Origin: Schistocephalus solidus
Lineage: Eukaryota > Platyhelminthes > Cestoda > Diphyllobothriidea > Diphyllobothriidae
Assembly (NCBI GenBank): GCA_017591395.1
Contig: WEDG01000471.1
Coordinates: forward strand, 62,001 to 126,000
Reading direction: 5' to 3'
Length of the DNA: 64,000 bases
Part shown: positions 35,770 to 46,445 of the stretch, piece after piece
How the letters are laid out: every line of letters begins with the position of its first letter
Position numbering within the stretch: position 1 is the first letter of the stretch
The notes under the pieces: generated by a model
The model's database searches: none
Seen by the model: the letters and a program-made list of their open reading frames with translations, nothing else
What the model was told of the DNA's origin: nothing
Translations under genes and position numbers: made by a program

Positions 35770-36490
35770 GACAAAGGGACTTGAACGACCACTTCTGATT
35801 TATTAGCCGTCAGCATTCATCTATTACCTACCAGAAATGGTGAACCACGTGAGGCTCGAATAGGCTCACCGATCGTTGAGCGTCCATCCACTAATGCACG
35901 CCAATATATCTATCAAAAGTCCATGGGAAATGGCCTGCCCACCTCGTCGCTTCAGCTGCGTGCGGCGGATTCTTTCCAGATCGCTTTGCACCGCTGTGTC
36001 TACCATCAGCATATGGTTCAACTATGAGATAATATTATGTTCATTAAACATTAAAAGAAAAGTCGGGTTCTATCTTCTTGTTATTCAATTTTTTACAGAA
36101 CACTAACTTTTTCGGAACATGCAATATGAGTTTACCGCCTGAGTACTCAAAACCGCCTTTTGGTTGGAAAATTTTGCACGGTTTCCGATCGGATTGAACT
36201 CGTCCGTTCATACATTTATCCTAACATTGGAAATCTCTCTCTCTCCCCAACTCTCTTAAAATAGGGACATCCCAAAAGGATGGTAACAACCAAAATTAGA
36301 AAGCCTAATATCTGACGATTTTTAATTCTGCATAGCAAACTATATTTCCACTGCAACGGTGCAATGAAAATAAAACTTCGTGTATTTAAAATAACAATAA
36401 TGGCTTAAGCGGAAATGTTCTTGAACTAACTTCCCACAAAATATGCTTCATTTATACCATTGAACCATTTCAGACTTTCAAAAATATGGA
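35770..36490. other. Non-coding region
   Basis: A weak SINE-like phrase (GACCACTTCTGATTTATTAGCCGTCAGCATTCA) lies at about 35775-35830, likely the remains of another hammerhead SINE. Nothing else was recognised. Confidence 0.35.
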
Positions 36491-36494
36491 GGCA

Positions 36495-36600
36495 AGTTTT
36501 TTCATTCCAGGTGTGCATAAGTGAAGAAGAAGAAGGCTGTTCGTTCAGTGGAATCATGGCTTTATTCGTCTGTCTGCTGATTAGCCTGTTTCTGCACATC
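36495..36600 (-). mobile_element. PLE 3' UTR fragment
   Basis: The phrase CATTCCAGGTGTG...ATAAGTGAAGAAGAAGAAGG and the following GGAATCATGGCTTTATTCGTCTG match the 3' end of the PLE at 38.1 kb, including its upstream flank. It is either a very short 5'-truncated copy or one arm of an old duplication. Confidence 0.6.
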
Positions 36601-37672
36601 ACATGGAGGCATTTTTTTAATCACTGAAATAGATTACCATTGCGAAGCGGGAGTTATACTTATTGATTTCGTTTTATACGACAGCATCCCGATCAAAAAA
36701 ACTATTACTTTACCGGGACATAAGGCATGGCATACCAGTTATTTTTTTGAGTGATGCCCAACTTATTCGGTGCTGAACACATATTTATTTCGGATTTGCA
36801 TGTATACATCCGTGCTTGGAAAACCACATAGAAAGAGTACAGCATAGTGGCTAACAGTAAGTTATATATCACTACTATTTTCGGTCTTTTTTTGTCGCTG
36901 CAGCTTGGGCGGGATCTTGCAGTCTGATCGTGCAATCTGAGATAAGATTAAGTTAATTTTTTCTAACTGCCTCATTTTATCTTATTGCTGAGGTTATTGC
37001 CGGTAATAAAATGCCAACGTAGAGGACCTCTCTCGAAGAAATAGCCGTTTGATTTCTACTGTAGCATGTTATCCAAAATTATTTTGGATGATATGAACCC
37101 CAGCGATCCAAGGGTTAATGAACAAATTATTTAAATATTATTTTTCGGAGAAATGGGCGAATAGGACATAAGAATTCATCTACAGGTTATAGCACTGGAT
37201 CGCGGAGTTGCTTCATGCTATCAGTAAGAACAAGAGAGTTAATAAAATTTGCTCTCAGTGGCCTTGCCTATCTGTTCCGTTTGGAAAACGAAAAGGGGTA
37301 AGGTCCATTTTGCCTTTGTTCTCCAATCTGCAGCCCATGTGTTTTGCCATCCACCGATTACTCGTGGACCATAAATGGTCAATCTATGTTTACCTTCCTT
37401 TTTCCATAATACTGCATGACTTTAAGATTAGGCATAATGGAATTGCTTATAAACTGCCTCCTAACGTTTCAAATTACCTGGAATGAGTAAGACATTAAGG
37501 TTCTCCTTTCTTTCTACAATATAAGAACTGTTTTGTCTCTAAACGGTACACATTAATTCAAATTATCCTTTATCAATACATAAATGCCTTAGATGGACAT
37601 TCAATGGATATTCATGTGTTTGGGTTATTTTTGTGCCAAATTCAGCTCTGAGTTCATATTATATTTCCATAG
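36601..37672. other. Non-coding region, probably intronic
   Basis: No motif was found in the short frames here. It immediately precedes the receptor exon. Confidence 0.35.
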
Positions 37673-37849
37673 AAATCAAATATGAAGATATTTCAAAAGA
37701 TGTGGAAATTCATGGAATCAAATCCAGAAGTGCTGGTGGACAGTGTGAACGATGGCGTAAATAGGGTTCGACAATCGAATCGAGACTACGCCTTCTTGTT
37801 GGAGTCCACAATGAATGAGTACTTTAACCAAAGACAACCCTGTAGCGCA
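37673..37849 (+). CDS. Ionotropic glutamate receptor exon (S2 ligand-binding domain)
   Basis: A clean acceptor (ATTATATTTCCATAG) leads into a frame whose product matches the S2 lobe of AMPA/kainate receptors. QKMWKFMES corresponds to the EKMWTYM helix. DGVNRVRQSNRDYAFLLEST matches the [20 protein letters not shown] stretch, whose Glu contacts bound glutamate in known receptors. MNEYFNQRQPC matches MNEYIEQRKPC. These receptors are tetrameric glutamate-gated cation channels in the plasma membrane. The exon probably ends at GCA|GTACAAG. The following codons (VQESPDS, then a stop 12 codons on) may instead be decayed coding. No pore, M4 or S1 exon was found, so this is one exon of a large gene or a partial relic. 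Confidence 0.75.
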
Positions 37850-38090
37850 GTACAAGAGAGTCCAGATAGTTGTTCATTGATTTAATCCCAGTCAATTCCG
37901 GGTTTCTGTTCGTCGAATTACTGCTAGTCTCCTAAACTGTTCCTCTTCCCTCAGGTCAACCAGGAATTGCCAACATTGCAGTTTAATTACTTTACACGTT
38001 TCCTTCGCAAACCTGCGCAACATCAACCTTTACTCTTTTTAATGATTTTGAGTTAATATAATACAAAACCGTTAAGAATGGAGGCGAAAG
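37850..38090. other. Non-coding sequence between receptor exon and PLE
   Basis: No next receptor exon (expected to encode a GxNLDSKGYG-like peptide) was found here. Confidence 0.4.
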
Positions 38091-38117
38091 TCCGCATTCC
38101 AGGTGTGTGTATAAGTG

Positions 38118-38510
38118 AAGAAGAAGAAGGTTGTTTGTTCACCGGAATCATAGCTTTATTCATCTGATCTTTCGAACTCTAACTGGAGCTCCTCGTCAGA
38201 GATAACAAGGCAACAAAAAACGAGTAACGTCTATAGGGGGGCAGGGGGCAATCAGACAGCAGTGGCGCCAGTACGTAGGTGTCTAAGCCGGGCCCTGTAT
38301 GCCGGCGCCAGATCGATCAAGCGATTGAACGAGTTCTCATCGGAGGCCAGGCTTCAATCATTTCTCGGCTTGTCTTGCATCTGGCGTGAGCGATAATCGC
38401 CGTGGCTGCAAAGTTAAACTCGTGACCGGTTTCGTAGACGTGGGCAGCCACTTGCGATAAACCGCCACCCCGTCTCACCGCAGGCTTATGCGCGATCCAA
38501 GCAAACGTCT
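38118..38510 (-). repeat. PLE inverted repeat arm (3' end)
   Basis: It holds the end of the GIY-YIG coding region and the 3' UTR. Its inverted partner is 40875-41263. The two look roughly nine-tenths identical by eye over about 390 bp. The UTR contains CTCTGACGAGGAGCTCC...GAGTTCGAAAGATCAG, the PLE hairpin/hammerhead-like motif. Confidence 0.85.
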
Positions 38511-40800
38511 AGCCTGTTCTGTGTATTTACGGGAGCAGTTTTGGCACGGGATGCGATACACTACCCCCGACTGCTCATTCAGATTTAATTTTTCCTTGCT
38601 TTTCATGACCTTACTGTGCATGGTAGCTTTGGGTCGGTGTACAATTCCGACACCAAGTCCCGCAACATTGCGCTCGGTCGCTTCTGGCAAGTCCTTGATG
38701 TATGGCATCACAAGCCATACCATTGGGGTTGGTTCTGGTTGGGTCCTCCGGGGGTGAGCATGTAGGCATCGGCTTATGAACGCCTTCGGATAGCCGTTCC
38801 GCATAACCTGGTTCCGAAGGTAACGGGCCTCACGAGCTTTTCCGTCAGGTAGATGCAATGAGTCTGGGTGCGTCTGAAAGTGCTCTCACAGCTTCGTTCA
38901 TGAGCCACCGGATGATTGCTGTGAAAATTGAGAAGCTGTGTGGTTTTCGCCGCTTTCCTGTAGACAGCCGTTTCTATTTCGCCGTTGGGACGTCGCCTTA
39001 CGAGTACATCAAGGCAGGGGAGCTGCTACTCTTTTTCTTCTTCCCTCGTGAATTGTAAATCTGGGACGATCGAGTTAAGGTGATCATGGAAATGCTGCAG
39101 CGTGTTGCTTTTCACGATAACAAATGTTTAAACAGGAATAGGCGTAAATTGATCTATTGGCTTCCTGAAACAAACAAGCTCCGTAGAGGTGGTAAAGGTC
39201 ATTAATAGGCAGCCAATTACCAGGCCGAAGTCGGACATGTTATAATTGCAGAGACGACAGAAAATATAGGTAGATTGATACAGTCTGTTTCGGGCTTACT
39301 CTGTTTTCATTCAGCCAATCATAACCCTGACTACCAGCTGGGACTCGAGCACATGCTTGTGTTTCCAGTCCCAGATGGTAGTCAGGGTTATGATTGGCTG
39401 AATGAAGGCAGAATAAGCCCGAAACAGACTGTATCAATCTACCCATATTTTGTGTCATCTCTCCTCTCTGCGATAACAAATTTGTTGTTTACGTAACGGC
39501 GCCCAAAGATAGGCTGGCATTGGGTGACAGCGATCTTTTCCAGCTCTTTAAGGACCAATTTTTTTTAAATCTAAACTGGAGATTTGGGAGCCCATTGAAT
39601 GTCCCTTGATGTGTTCATAAGTCTCTCCGGCATAAGTGAAGTAGGTTTTTTGACAAAATTCGAACAGTCTCCTAAGGTATTCAATTTTGAGGGAACTCGG
39701 GGTTTCGTCGAATGACTCCTTAAGTTTCCTGCGCAAGACTTCTTGTGATAAACTCGGTGGGATGGATGTGTATAAGGACGTCACGTTAAAAGAGACCACC
39801 ACTTCGTTTGATTGAATCCTCCAAACTTGGAGGTCTGTCAGGAATTGGGAGGCTGAAAGGACTGAGGCAAGCGAATTGTTTTGGAGAAATTTCAGTTTTG
39901 AGTACCTCCATTTTGCTAGATTATAGGTGGGGCTACCTTTCAGGGTGACTATTGTCAGCAGTGGAAAAGTTGGTTTATGGACCTTTGGCAGACCATAGAG
40001 CTACAGCAGTATCCTTTGGTTTCCTTCGGCACCGTTCATTCTCCGTAATCACATTTTGGCGTTTGAATTCTCCGAATAATTTATTCAACCGACTTGCTGC
40101 TGCATTGGTTTGTCCATCCTGTGCTGGTCTGTAAAATTCCCTAGCTCAAGTAGAGCCTTGGTTTCTCATTGTTGTCTTCTCGATTTATTACGACAGTTGA
40201 TCGCCCCTTATCAACGGGTAGAATGATAATTTGTTCATCCGTCCTTAGTTCCTTCAAAGCTTTTAACTCACTCTTCGAAACACATTGGATTTAGTCTTTG
40301 TGCCATCAGAAACGATGTCGGACAGAGTGTCTCTCGTCCTCGTTCTCATAAGCATGGCTTCCAGGGCTGCATGAAATCTATAACATCAGCATCGGCAATA
40401 TTAAAATTAGCTTCATGCCGCAGCATCCGTAGTTGTTGCTCAGTTAGTTGCTTGGATGAGAGGTTCCTGTGTCGTATGCCTGTAACTTATTCTGTTTTTT
40501 TTTACAAAATTACTCGCTCCTTGGCTTGTCTGTGCTGCACCAGAGCCGAGATTGTCTTACCAAGGTCCTCAGGGATGGCCTCACCACGAACGCGTGCACA
40601 CTCTCTCTTATTCTGCTTGATCAAAGCCTTGTATTTTCGTAGACGCCGGTGGCAGTCACCGAGCAGTACTCTCGTCATCTGCTTGATCAATCGCCTGAAA
40701 ACTTCTCTGCCCATGGTCGTTTCAAAGGCGGTCTTGTACCTCAGGCATCCCGGCGTCAGTTCCTCTTGCATACATCGGTGCAAAAAACGTAGTTTATCAT
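38490..40800 (-). pseudogene. PLE reverse transcriptase with GIY-YIG, broken
   Basis: Pieces appear in order on the minus strand in shifting frames. The N-terminal region (40783-40502) contains TFETTMG-like and RRLRKYKALIKQNKREC segments, then SSKQLTEQQLRMLRHEANFN. The RT has VSFNVTSLYTSIP (motif A), FTYAGETYEHIKGHSMGS (motif B) and RYVNNKFVI in place of YVDDTFVI (both catalytic Asp changed to Asn). Then come QLPCLDVLVRRRPNGEIET and RNGYPKAFISRCL, and the GIY-YIG start VVYRIPCQNCSRKY. In-frame stops separate several pieces. The YVNN motif is also interrupted by a 345-bp insertion. Confidence 0.85.
39126..39481. mobile_element. Foldback element inserted in the PLE catalytic motif
   Basis: The insertion splits the RT sequence at FVI. 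The 11-bp CGATAACAAAT occurs at 39115-39125 and again at 39471-39481, as expected of a target-site duplication. Inside, two arms (about 39239-39342 and 39370-39477) are near-perfect inverted repeats sharing GTAGATTGATACAGTCTG and TCAGCCAATCATAACCCTGA, with a short loop. It has no coding capacity. An 11-bp duplication is longer than the 8-9 bp usual for hAT or Mutator elements, so the class is open. Confidence 0.8.
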
Positions 40801-40874
40801 ACGTTGCTGCCTCCTGTGTAGCGGATATCGCATCTCAGGCCAAAACTGTTCCTGTAACTACACAGGACAGACTG

Positions 40875-41263
40875 GACGTATGCTTGGATCGCGCATAAGC
40901 TTTCGGTGAGACGGGATGATGGTTTACCGCAAGTGGCTGCCCACACCTACGAAACTGGTCACGCCTTTACCTTTGCAGCCACGACGATTATCGCTCACGC
41001 CATATGCAAGACAAGCCGATAATTGATTGAAGACTGGGCCTCCGATGAGAACTCGTTTAATCGAATGATCGATCTGGCGCCGGCATACAGGGCCCTGCGT
41101 AGACACCTACGGACTGGCGCCACTGGTGTCTGATAGGCCCTTGCCCCCCTATAGATGTTACTCGTTGTTTGTTGCCGTTTTATCTTTGACGAGGGACTCC
41201 CGTAAGAGTTCGGAAGCTCAGACGAATAAAGCCATGATTCCGGGGAACGAACAACCTTCTTTT
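40875..41263 (+). repeat. PLE inverted repeat arm (5' end)
   Basis: Plus-strand copy of the PLE C-terminus and 3' UTR, inverted relative to the main body. Matching peptides include VAAHTYETGHAFTFAATTII and APAYRALRRHLRTGAT. It gives the element LTR-like inverted ends. Confidence 0.85.
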
Positions 41264-41265
41264 CA

Positions 41266-42864
41266 AAAAAGCTTTTGTAAAATTATCTGAAGAACTTGAT
41301 GACAAATGAGTTTCCAAGATGTTCTGCCGTTTGTTTCTCTTTTACTTTACCATGCTTCGCAAGAAGATGAGCCACAACCCAAAAGCCCTAATCACTGCTT
41401 TTTATACACTGCTTGCCTAATTAAATTCTTCATTTTGCAGTCAGACTTCAACAGAGAGGAGTGACAAGGTGAGGACCAGTTAAAAACGGGAAAGTTAATG
41501 AGATTTGATCCCTTTGTTAAGTTCACGTAGGTGCATCTCATCGGACGGAAATAATTTGCTTTCGTGCCAAATTCTCAATAAAACCTCCAAATAAGGCAAT
41601 GATATCCCGTTGTCTTCTATGACATTCGATGAAGGACCCTTGAATGAGAAGGAATATTCTAGCATTCGGAATCAAACATGTGAACCTGAGGAGATCTCGT
41701 GACCCAACGAAAATGCCCGAATTTAAGTTACCAAGCAGTTGAACCTTTACAAAGCAGGGCAAAAAGTACTCACTTTTCATAAAGCATTATTTTGATAACT
41801 TCGGAGGTTTGCCACGTGGATTGCTTGAAAGTAAACGAGGATTCTGACAGTTAGTAGATCCTACTTATCAGTCACAGTGTAGGCATCGCAAGCCAAAATT
41901 CATCACTGGCATTTGTCTTACTTATCATAAATTGGCAATTTAAGACGTTACAGTGAATTAAAGAGGAAGCAATAGAAAATGCCCTTTCTGGTATCCCTGC
42001 ATACACATGACCCCCTACCAAAGCTGGGGAAAAACTACAGTCAAAGTGGTGAAGGTCTGATTCTAGGGGTCTTTCTTTTTTACTTTTACTACTAACAGTC
42101 AGTAGTAGTGCCTAACTATGCAGTATATATAATGTGGGTTCGGTTAGTTTGCACATGGCATATGGTACAAATAAAACAAGGTAAAACATAAAAAGAGGAA
42201 CGTCGCGATACTACAGTTTTCGTTGCATAAAATTCCAAAACAGGGCCTATCATCATATGCATGACAAAAATCCAAACCCAAATCTTAATCTGGATCATAA
42301 CATTATAAACCTACCGTAGCGATAGCACTAGCCTGGAATAAGGTATTACTATTTTCACGCCTTTTCGGAATATAACTCTACTGGAGCGGACTAAGTCACT
42401 GACGGCCTGCCAATGGCTGGGATGTAAACAGGTGACCCTGATCCGAGGCCACAGCTCTGTATTAACTTGGAAACGGACTCAAACGATCAGCAACTGCTGG
42501 ACTATTTAAGCTTCTGCATCTACAAAGCGATATAAACGGCAAAATTGTTTTGTCACGCAATTCTCATGCACGCCCCATCGTTCAGTGCTACCGATAAAAC
42601 TCTGCCAAAATAACATAAATAATATCCGCATTTAGAGGGAAAGGCCTTGTGCATAAGATTGCACGATTGCTGAGGTATTTTAGATATTTTGCCTGTTTCG
42701 GAGATAAACGTATGTTCAAGTTGAGAATTTCTACATTCAGTGCTGTCGGTGTCATCAGCGGAAACAATTCAGTTTAACAGAGGCTGTTAGGCACTGCAAT
42801 TTGCAAACAGTAAACAATACTTGCACTTTTATACCTACACCCAACTAACAATTCAGAGTTAAAA
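41266..42864. other. Non-coding region
   Basis: No gene or named repeat was recognised. Confidence 0.35.
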
Positions 42865-43363
42865 CCATCATCAGATGTACAGTAGACTGCCTTACTCATG
42901 AAATTGCATGCTCAACTTTGAGGTGGTAGTATGGCGTAAATCAGAGGTTGATAAGTTTGTTTGTGGTTTTGATTTAATACGCAAAATGCTGTTTACTACA
43001 GAAGGGTTCTTTTCAGTTTTCTTTATTGAAGGCAAAACGGGGCAAAATGGAGCCAAATCCAACGCTAGCGTACCTTCGAAACCAAAGCAGTTTGTTCGTT
43101 TGCTTTGTAATATAAATGAATATCACTATAAGCTAGCAGAGTTTTAAATATATCCTTTCAGTGAACGGAAAATTCGATATTGCATGCACGAAAATCAGGT
43201 TAATGCAGGTATAATAATTCGCATGGGTTTTGGGAAAAAAGGATGGATTTAGTTTTAAAAACTCCGTTTTTGCACATTTGTGACGTCTTTTGCCACAAAA
43301 TGCAGTAAAAAACTTGTGTGTGCCTTTTGTTTTACCAGACCGATAATTGGGACTGTAAACAAG
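42865..43363 (+). repeat. Unclassified dispersed repeat, copy 1
   Basis: It matches 61565-62075 in direct orientation. Shared phrases include GTAGTATGGC, GGCAAAATGGAGCCAAAT (GGAAAATAGGGCCAAAT in the partner), GTGAACGGAAAATT and CGAAAATCAGGT. No coding signal is common to both. The copy is cut at its 3' end by the TA tract and PLE at 43364. Confidence 0.65.
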
Positions 43364-43382
43364 CATATATATATATATATAT
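43364..43382. repeat. (TA)n at PLE 5' border
   Basis: Short TA tract at the boundary between the older dispersed repeat and the 5'-truncated PLE. Confidence 0.9.
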
Positions 43383-43387
43383 TCTGC

Positions 43388-44089
43388 CTGAAGACGTTCT
43401 TCACTTTCGAAGGAACAACGTATGAGCAGGTCAAGGGGACGCCAATGGGATCGCCACTTTCGGGCTTCATCGCAGAGGCAGTTCTCCAAAAATTAGAGAA
43501 CCTGGTTTTCGCAAATTACAAACCAAAATTCTGGACTCGGTATGTGGACGATACCTTTGTCATCATCAAGCGGGATATGGTCAAGGAATTTCATGACAGC
43601 CTGAATTCTATTTTCCCTGACATCCAGTTTACAATTGAGGTGGAAGTCAACAACCAGCTGCCATTCCTAGACGTTCTCGTCCATCGAAAACCCTGCGGGG
43701 ACCTTAAAACGACGGTGTATAGGAAGGCCACCAGTACCCGCCAAATCCTTAGCTACCATAGCAAACATCCGTCATGCCACAAACGCAGTTGTGTTCGAAC
43801 GCTATACAAAAGGGCTGAAACACACTGCAGCGAGCCAGGCGAAAGAAAGGCAGAACTTCGATACCTCCAACGCCTCTTCATGGCCAACGGGTATCCCCGC
43901 AACTTCATCGAACGTAGCAGACAGTGCAGGCAAAGCCGAAGGCCAGCGACCGAACAGCCAAAGATATGGCGAGCGTTGCCATACATTGACGGTGTTTCGG
44001 AGGCGGTCTCCCGTCTCCTAAGACCGATGGGGATCGGCATCGCCCACCGGCCGGAGTCAACCATTCGACATCTGGTTATGAGGGCCTAA
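43388..44089 (+). pseudogene. PLE reverse transcriptase (C-terminal two thirds)
   Basis: The open frame contains FTFEGTTYEQVKGTPMGSPL (RT motif B), RYVDDTFVIIKRD (motif C with both catalytic Asp intact), FLDVLVHRKPCG and YRKATSTRQILSYHSKHPS, a thumb-like region, and GIGIAHRPESTIRHLVM before a stop. The palm N-terminus is missing because the element starts here. The stop is a frameshift: the GIY-YIG domain continues 15 bp later in another frame. The upstream codons of the open frame run through the TA tract and the older repeat and are not part of the element. Confidence 0.85.
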
Positions 44090-44103
44090 GGCCCCCCCTG
44101 CCC

Positions 44104-44736
44104 GGAGGTGAAACAACAAACGTCATCTACCGGGTTCAATGCAATTCCTGCGCAGTCAACTACATTGGAGAAACCGGGAAACGTCTACAAACCCGGGTCG
44201 GAGAACACATGAGGGCGGTAAGAAGAATGGACCCGCTGTCTTTGGTGGCTGACCATTGCGCAGACTCTGGACACACGTTCGCCTTCCAGAATGCTGAAAT
44301 TCTTGGTCGGGGAAGTGACCGCGTGGCAAGGGGAAACCATCGAGGCTTGGCACACGGGAACAACCTCCATCAATCGTTGTGTGACGCTTCCTACGGCCTA
44401 CCAAGCCCTCCGGACGCAGCTCAATGATCGAAAGAGCCAACGTGAACATGGGCCTAACGTGCATCCGAACATGGGTGAGTCCATGGCGGACGGGCACGCA
44501 ATCGCAACACAACCCAGACCCGACGAAGGAACAGTTATCGCCTCGGCCAGCTCAACCACTTATCCGGCAGGTGCGAATACACACGGAGGTGCGATCGCAA
44601 CCAAGATTAACAGCCTGGGGCGGCAGCTTCGGTCGATGAGGGTACTGACGACTACTGCCGACGTGCGAACTCCGGCCCCCGACCAGATTGAGAACAAGCC
44701 ATCACCCGCCCTCCCCAGTCCACCACGGACTCAGTG
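44104..44736 (+). pseudogene. PLE GIY-YIG endonuclease domain and C-terminal tail, frameshifted
   Basis: The domain starts TTNVIYRVQCNSCAVNYIGET, where VIYRV and NYIGET are the GIY and YIG strands. GKRLQTRVGEH follows (its Arg and His/Glu are conserved in the family), then ADHCADSGHTFAFQNAEILG. Near 44320 the reading frame shifts again, and ETIEAWHTGTTSINR followed by PTAYQALRTQL continues in the frame that ends at 44737. In active PLEs this domain nicks the target DNA. Two frameshifts separate it from the RT and split it internally, so the copy is dead. Confidence 0.8.
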
Positions 44737-44990
44737 AACAGGCAAAGGATGATCGCCAAGAATGAAACACCACCATGCTCATCAAGCAGCATGATGACTG
44801 AGAATCTCCACCCCCAACCCGGCCCCTCCTCTACGCGAATTCAAAAACCTTAGTAATCCCGTATTAGCCGAAATGTTACCACCTATAAATACTGTGAGGC
44901 GCGGTACAATATTTACCTCCGACGATGAAATCCTGTTTGATTTTGAAACGTCAGGACAATAAAACCATGGTTCCCGTGATCGCCTCTTCT

Positions 44991-44994
<4 letters not shown>

Positions 44995-45054
<60 letters not shown>
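44995..45054. repeat. (TA)n microsatellite at PLE 3' end
   Basis: A TA tract joining the PLE 3' end directly to a hammerhead-SINE fragment. Confidence 0.95.
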
Positions 45055-45057
<3 letters not shown>

Positions 45058-45286
45058 GGTGTGGGGCTCACCGATCTGCTTAAGGAACATGTATGTTCCG
45101 TTGTGCCCTGGAGCTCGGACTAGAGCCCTCGCAGGCGGTCGCATAGCGACGTGTAGCATATGATGTGTAAAAAATGAATCCCAGGTGTGCCACACTTGGG
45201 ATTGGGTATGACTGGCTGATGACGGCTAATAAGCCAGAAATGGCCATTCCGGTCTCCCTTGTCTTTGTCGGTTCATTTTCATTTTC
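45055..45286. repeat. Hammerhead SINE A mosaic: minus tail joined to plus ribozyme half
   Basis: 45055-45165 is the subfamily A tail module in minus orientation (GGAACATGTATGTTCC, then GCAGGCGGTCGCATAGCGACGTGTAGCATATGATG). From 45176 the sequence is plus orientation, starting inside the T-arm (GAATCCCAGG) and running through hairpin and ribozyme to the next TA tract. The head is missing. The inversion suggests template switching or recombination between two copies. Confidence 0.75.
45210..45254 (+). ncRNA. Hammerhead ribozyme motif (SINE A)
   Basis: Stem I GACTGG/CCGGTC, core CTGATGA, stem II GGCT-AATA-AGCC with C-A at 10.1/11.1, GAAA, stem III 2 bp with GGCC loop, cleavage after ATT. Confidence 0.75.
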
Positions 45287-45312
45287 ATATATATATATAT
45301 ATATATATATAT
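45287..45312. repeat. (TA)n microsatellite
   Basis: TA tract between the SINE mosaic and the Tc1-like element. Confidence 0.95.
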
Positions 45313-45329
45313 GTAAAATCAGCACATAC

Positions 45330-46445
45330 CCTCATTTTTCTCTGCAATGCTGTACGAGAAAGAGATCCAGACATGATCTATCTGCAGTTGACTCTGAACA
45401 AATACGGAAACTTGCAGCAGATGGCGTGCCGTGTGAGTCTTTAGCTAGTATTTTTTATATCAGAAAGATCCCTCTGTGGCGCATTATTAATGATCGAACC
45501 ATGCCTATAAATAAGCAGAGCGGCCCAAAACGGTCCACAAGTAATCTGAATGACAATTTTATTCTTCATACCCTAAAAACTATCAGTATATGACAACTGC
45601 GACCATCCACAGGGAATATCTGTCAATTTTTCTTATGAATATAATCAGGAAAAGGATGCAGGAATTTAAACTGCACCAGGCAAGTGTCACAATGGAATCA
45701 TTTTTAAGTAGGTTAAGTACATTGCTTACAGGCCCTCATTCTGGAGGAGCATTTACTTCTGCGATGAGGTCTTATTTTTATATTATAGTCTGCAAAGTCG
45801 ACCCAGATGGTCATGTGTGGAAGAAAATTCCCCAAACAACACACTTTATCTTTTGAAGAACTGCCGACGTCTGATAGTTCTGATGGCAATCAAATTTGGA
45901 GAGCGACCGGTCTGGCGGTCGACAATGAAGACTATTAATAGCAAGGTTTTCCTCAACATTGCAAAAGATTCCTTCTGCTATAATGGCACCAATCAACACA
46001 GAATGAACATGATAATTTTACAGGATAATGCTCCAGTCAATCGCTCTAACTAAGTTTGAATTTGATAACATTAACAACGATAATCTAACCTTTTAGACAA
46101 AAGCCAGCATCTGCGTAGAGCCTGCAATCTAGTTGTATTCCTGCGAACAGTTTGGACCTAAATATAAACGGAAATCTTTTTGCAATTATCAAAAGAAATT
46201 GGCAGAAGGCAAAGAAAAGTCTTTCGATGCAAGAAAAATTTGATTTGAGGCTGCATACTCACATCGAACAACCTACTATAGACAACCTGGCTACCTTCCG
46301 ATCTGACAGACGTTGTGCTGCCATAAATGTAAACAGGCAGTTTACCAAGTACCGATCTTGTGCATTTGTTACAATTCCACATTATTTTCCCGTTTTTGTG
46401 CACCCACTTCCTTATGCACCTTATTTGGTTTGTTTACAATATAGC
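45330..46445 (+). pseudogene. Tc1-like (Tc1/mariner) transposase, decayed
   Basis: Pieces of a DDE transposase appear in order over changing frames. The N-terminal HTH region has LSAVDSEQIRKLAADGVPCE and SLASIFYIRKIPLWRIIND. TATIHREYLS follows. The first catalytic region reads IYFCDEVLF. The second catalytic Asp lies in IILQDNAPVNRSN (canonical DNAPVH). The third region reads NSLDLNINGNLFAIIKRNW, equivalent to SPDLNPIENLWA...K with the Glu lost. The C-terminal RCAAINVNRQFTKY is typical of Tc1. Stops and frameshifts make it inactive. Terminal inverted repeats were not found. Confidence 0.8.

Larger units (their letters stand above)
38091..41265 (-). mobile_element. Penelope-like element, near full length, with inverted 3'-end copy
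   Basis: The largest PLE in the window, on the minus strand. From 5' to 3' it has an inverted copy of its own 3' region (40875-41263), an N-terminal coding region, a reverse transcriptase, a GIY-YIG domain and a 3' UTR ending near 38118. PLEs are retroelements whose RT is related to telomerase and is joined to a GIY-YIG endonuclease. The inverted terminal copy is a known PLE arrangement. Frameshifts, stops and an inserted foldback element make it inactive. It lies just downstream of the receptor exon, so it may sit in that gene's intron. Confidence 0.85.
43383..44994 (+). mobile_element. Penelope-like element, 5'-truncated
   Basis: It begins inside RT motif B, runs through GIY-YIG and a 3' UTR, and ends at a (TA)n tract. 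The 3' UTR contains TCCGACGATGAAATC...GATTTTGAAACGTCAGG, then TGATCGCCTCTTCTTCT before the TA repeats. The same UTR ends the minus-strand copy at 57.3 kb, so the two are one family. Confidence 0.85.

Noticed and set aside
40371..40898. 175-codon plus-strand frame
   Set aside because: Antisense shadow of the PLE N-terminal coding region, which has family motifs on the minus strand.
44156..44512. 118-codon minus frame with other minus frames at 44160-44373 and plus frames at 57562-57946
   Set aside because: Antisense shadows of PLE GIY-YIG and tail coding.
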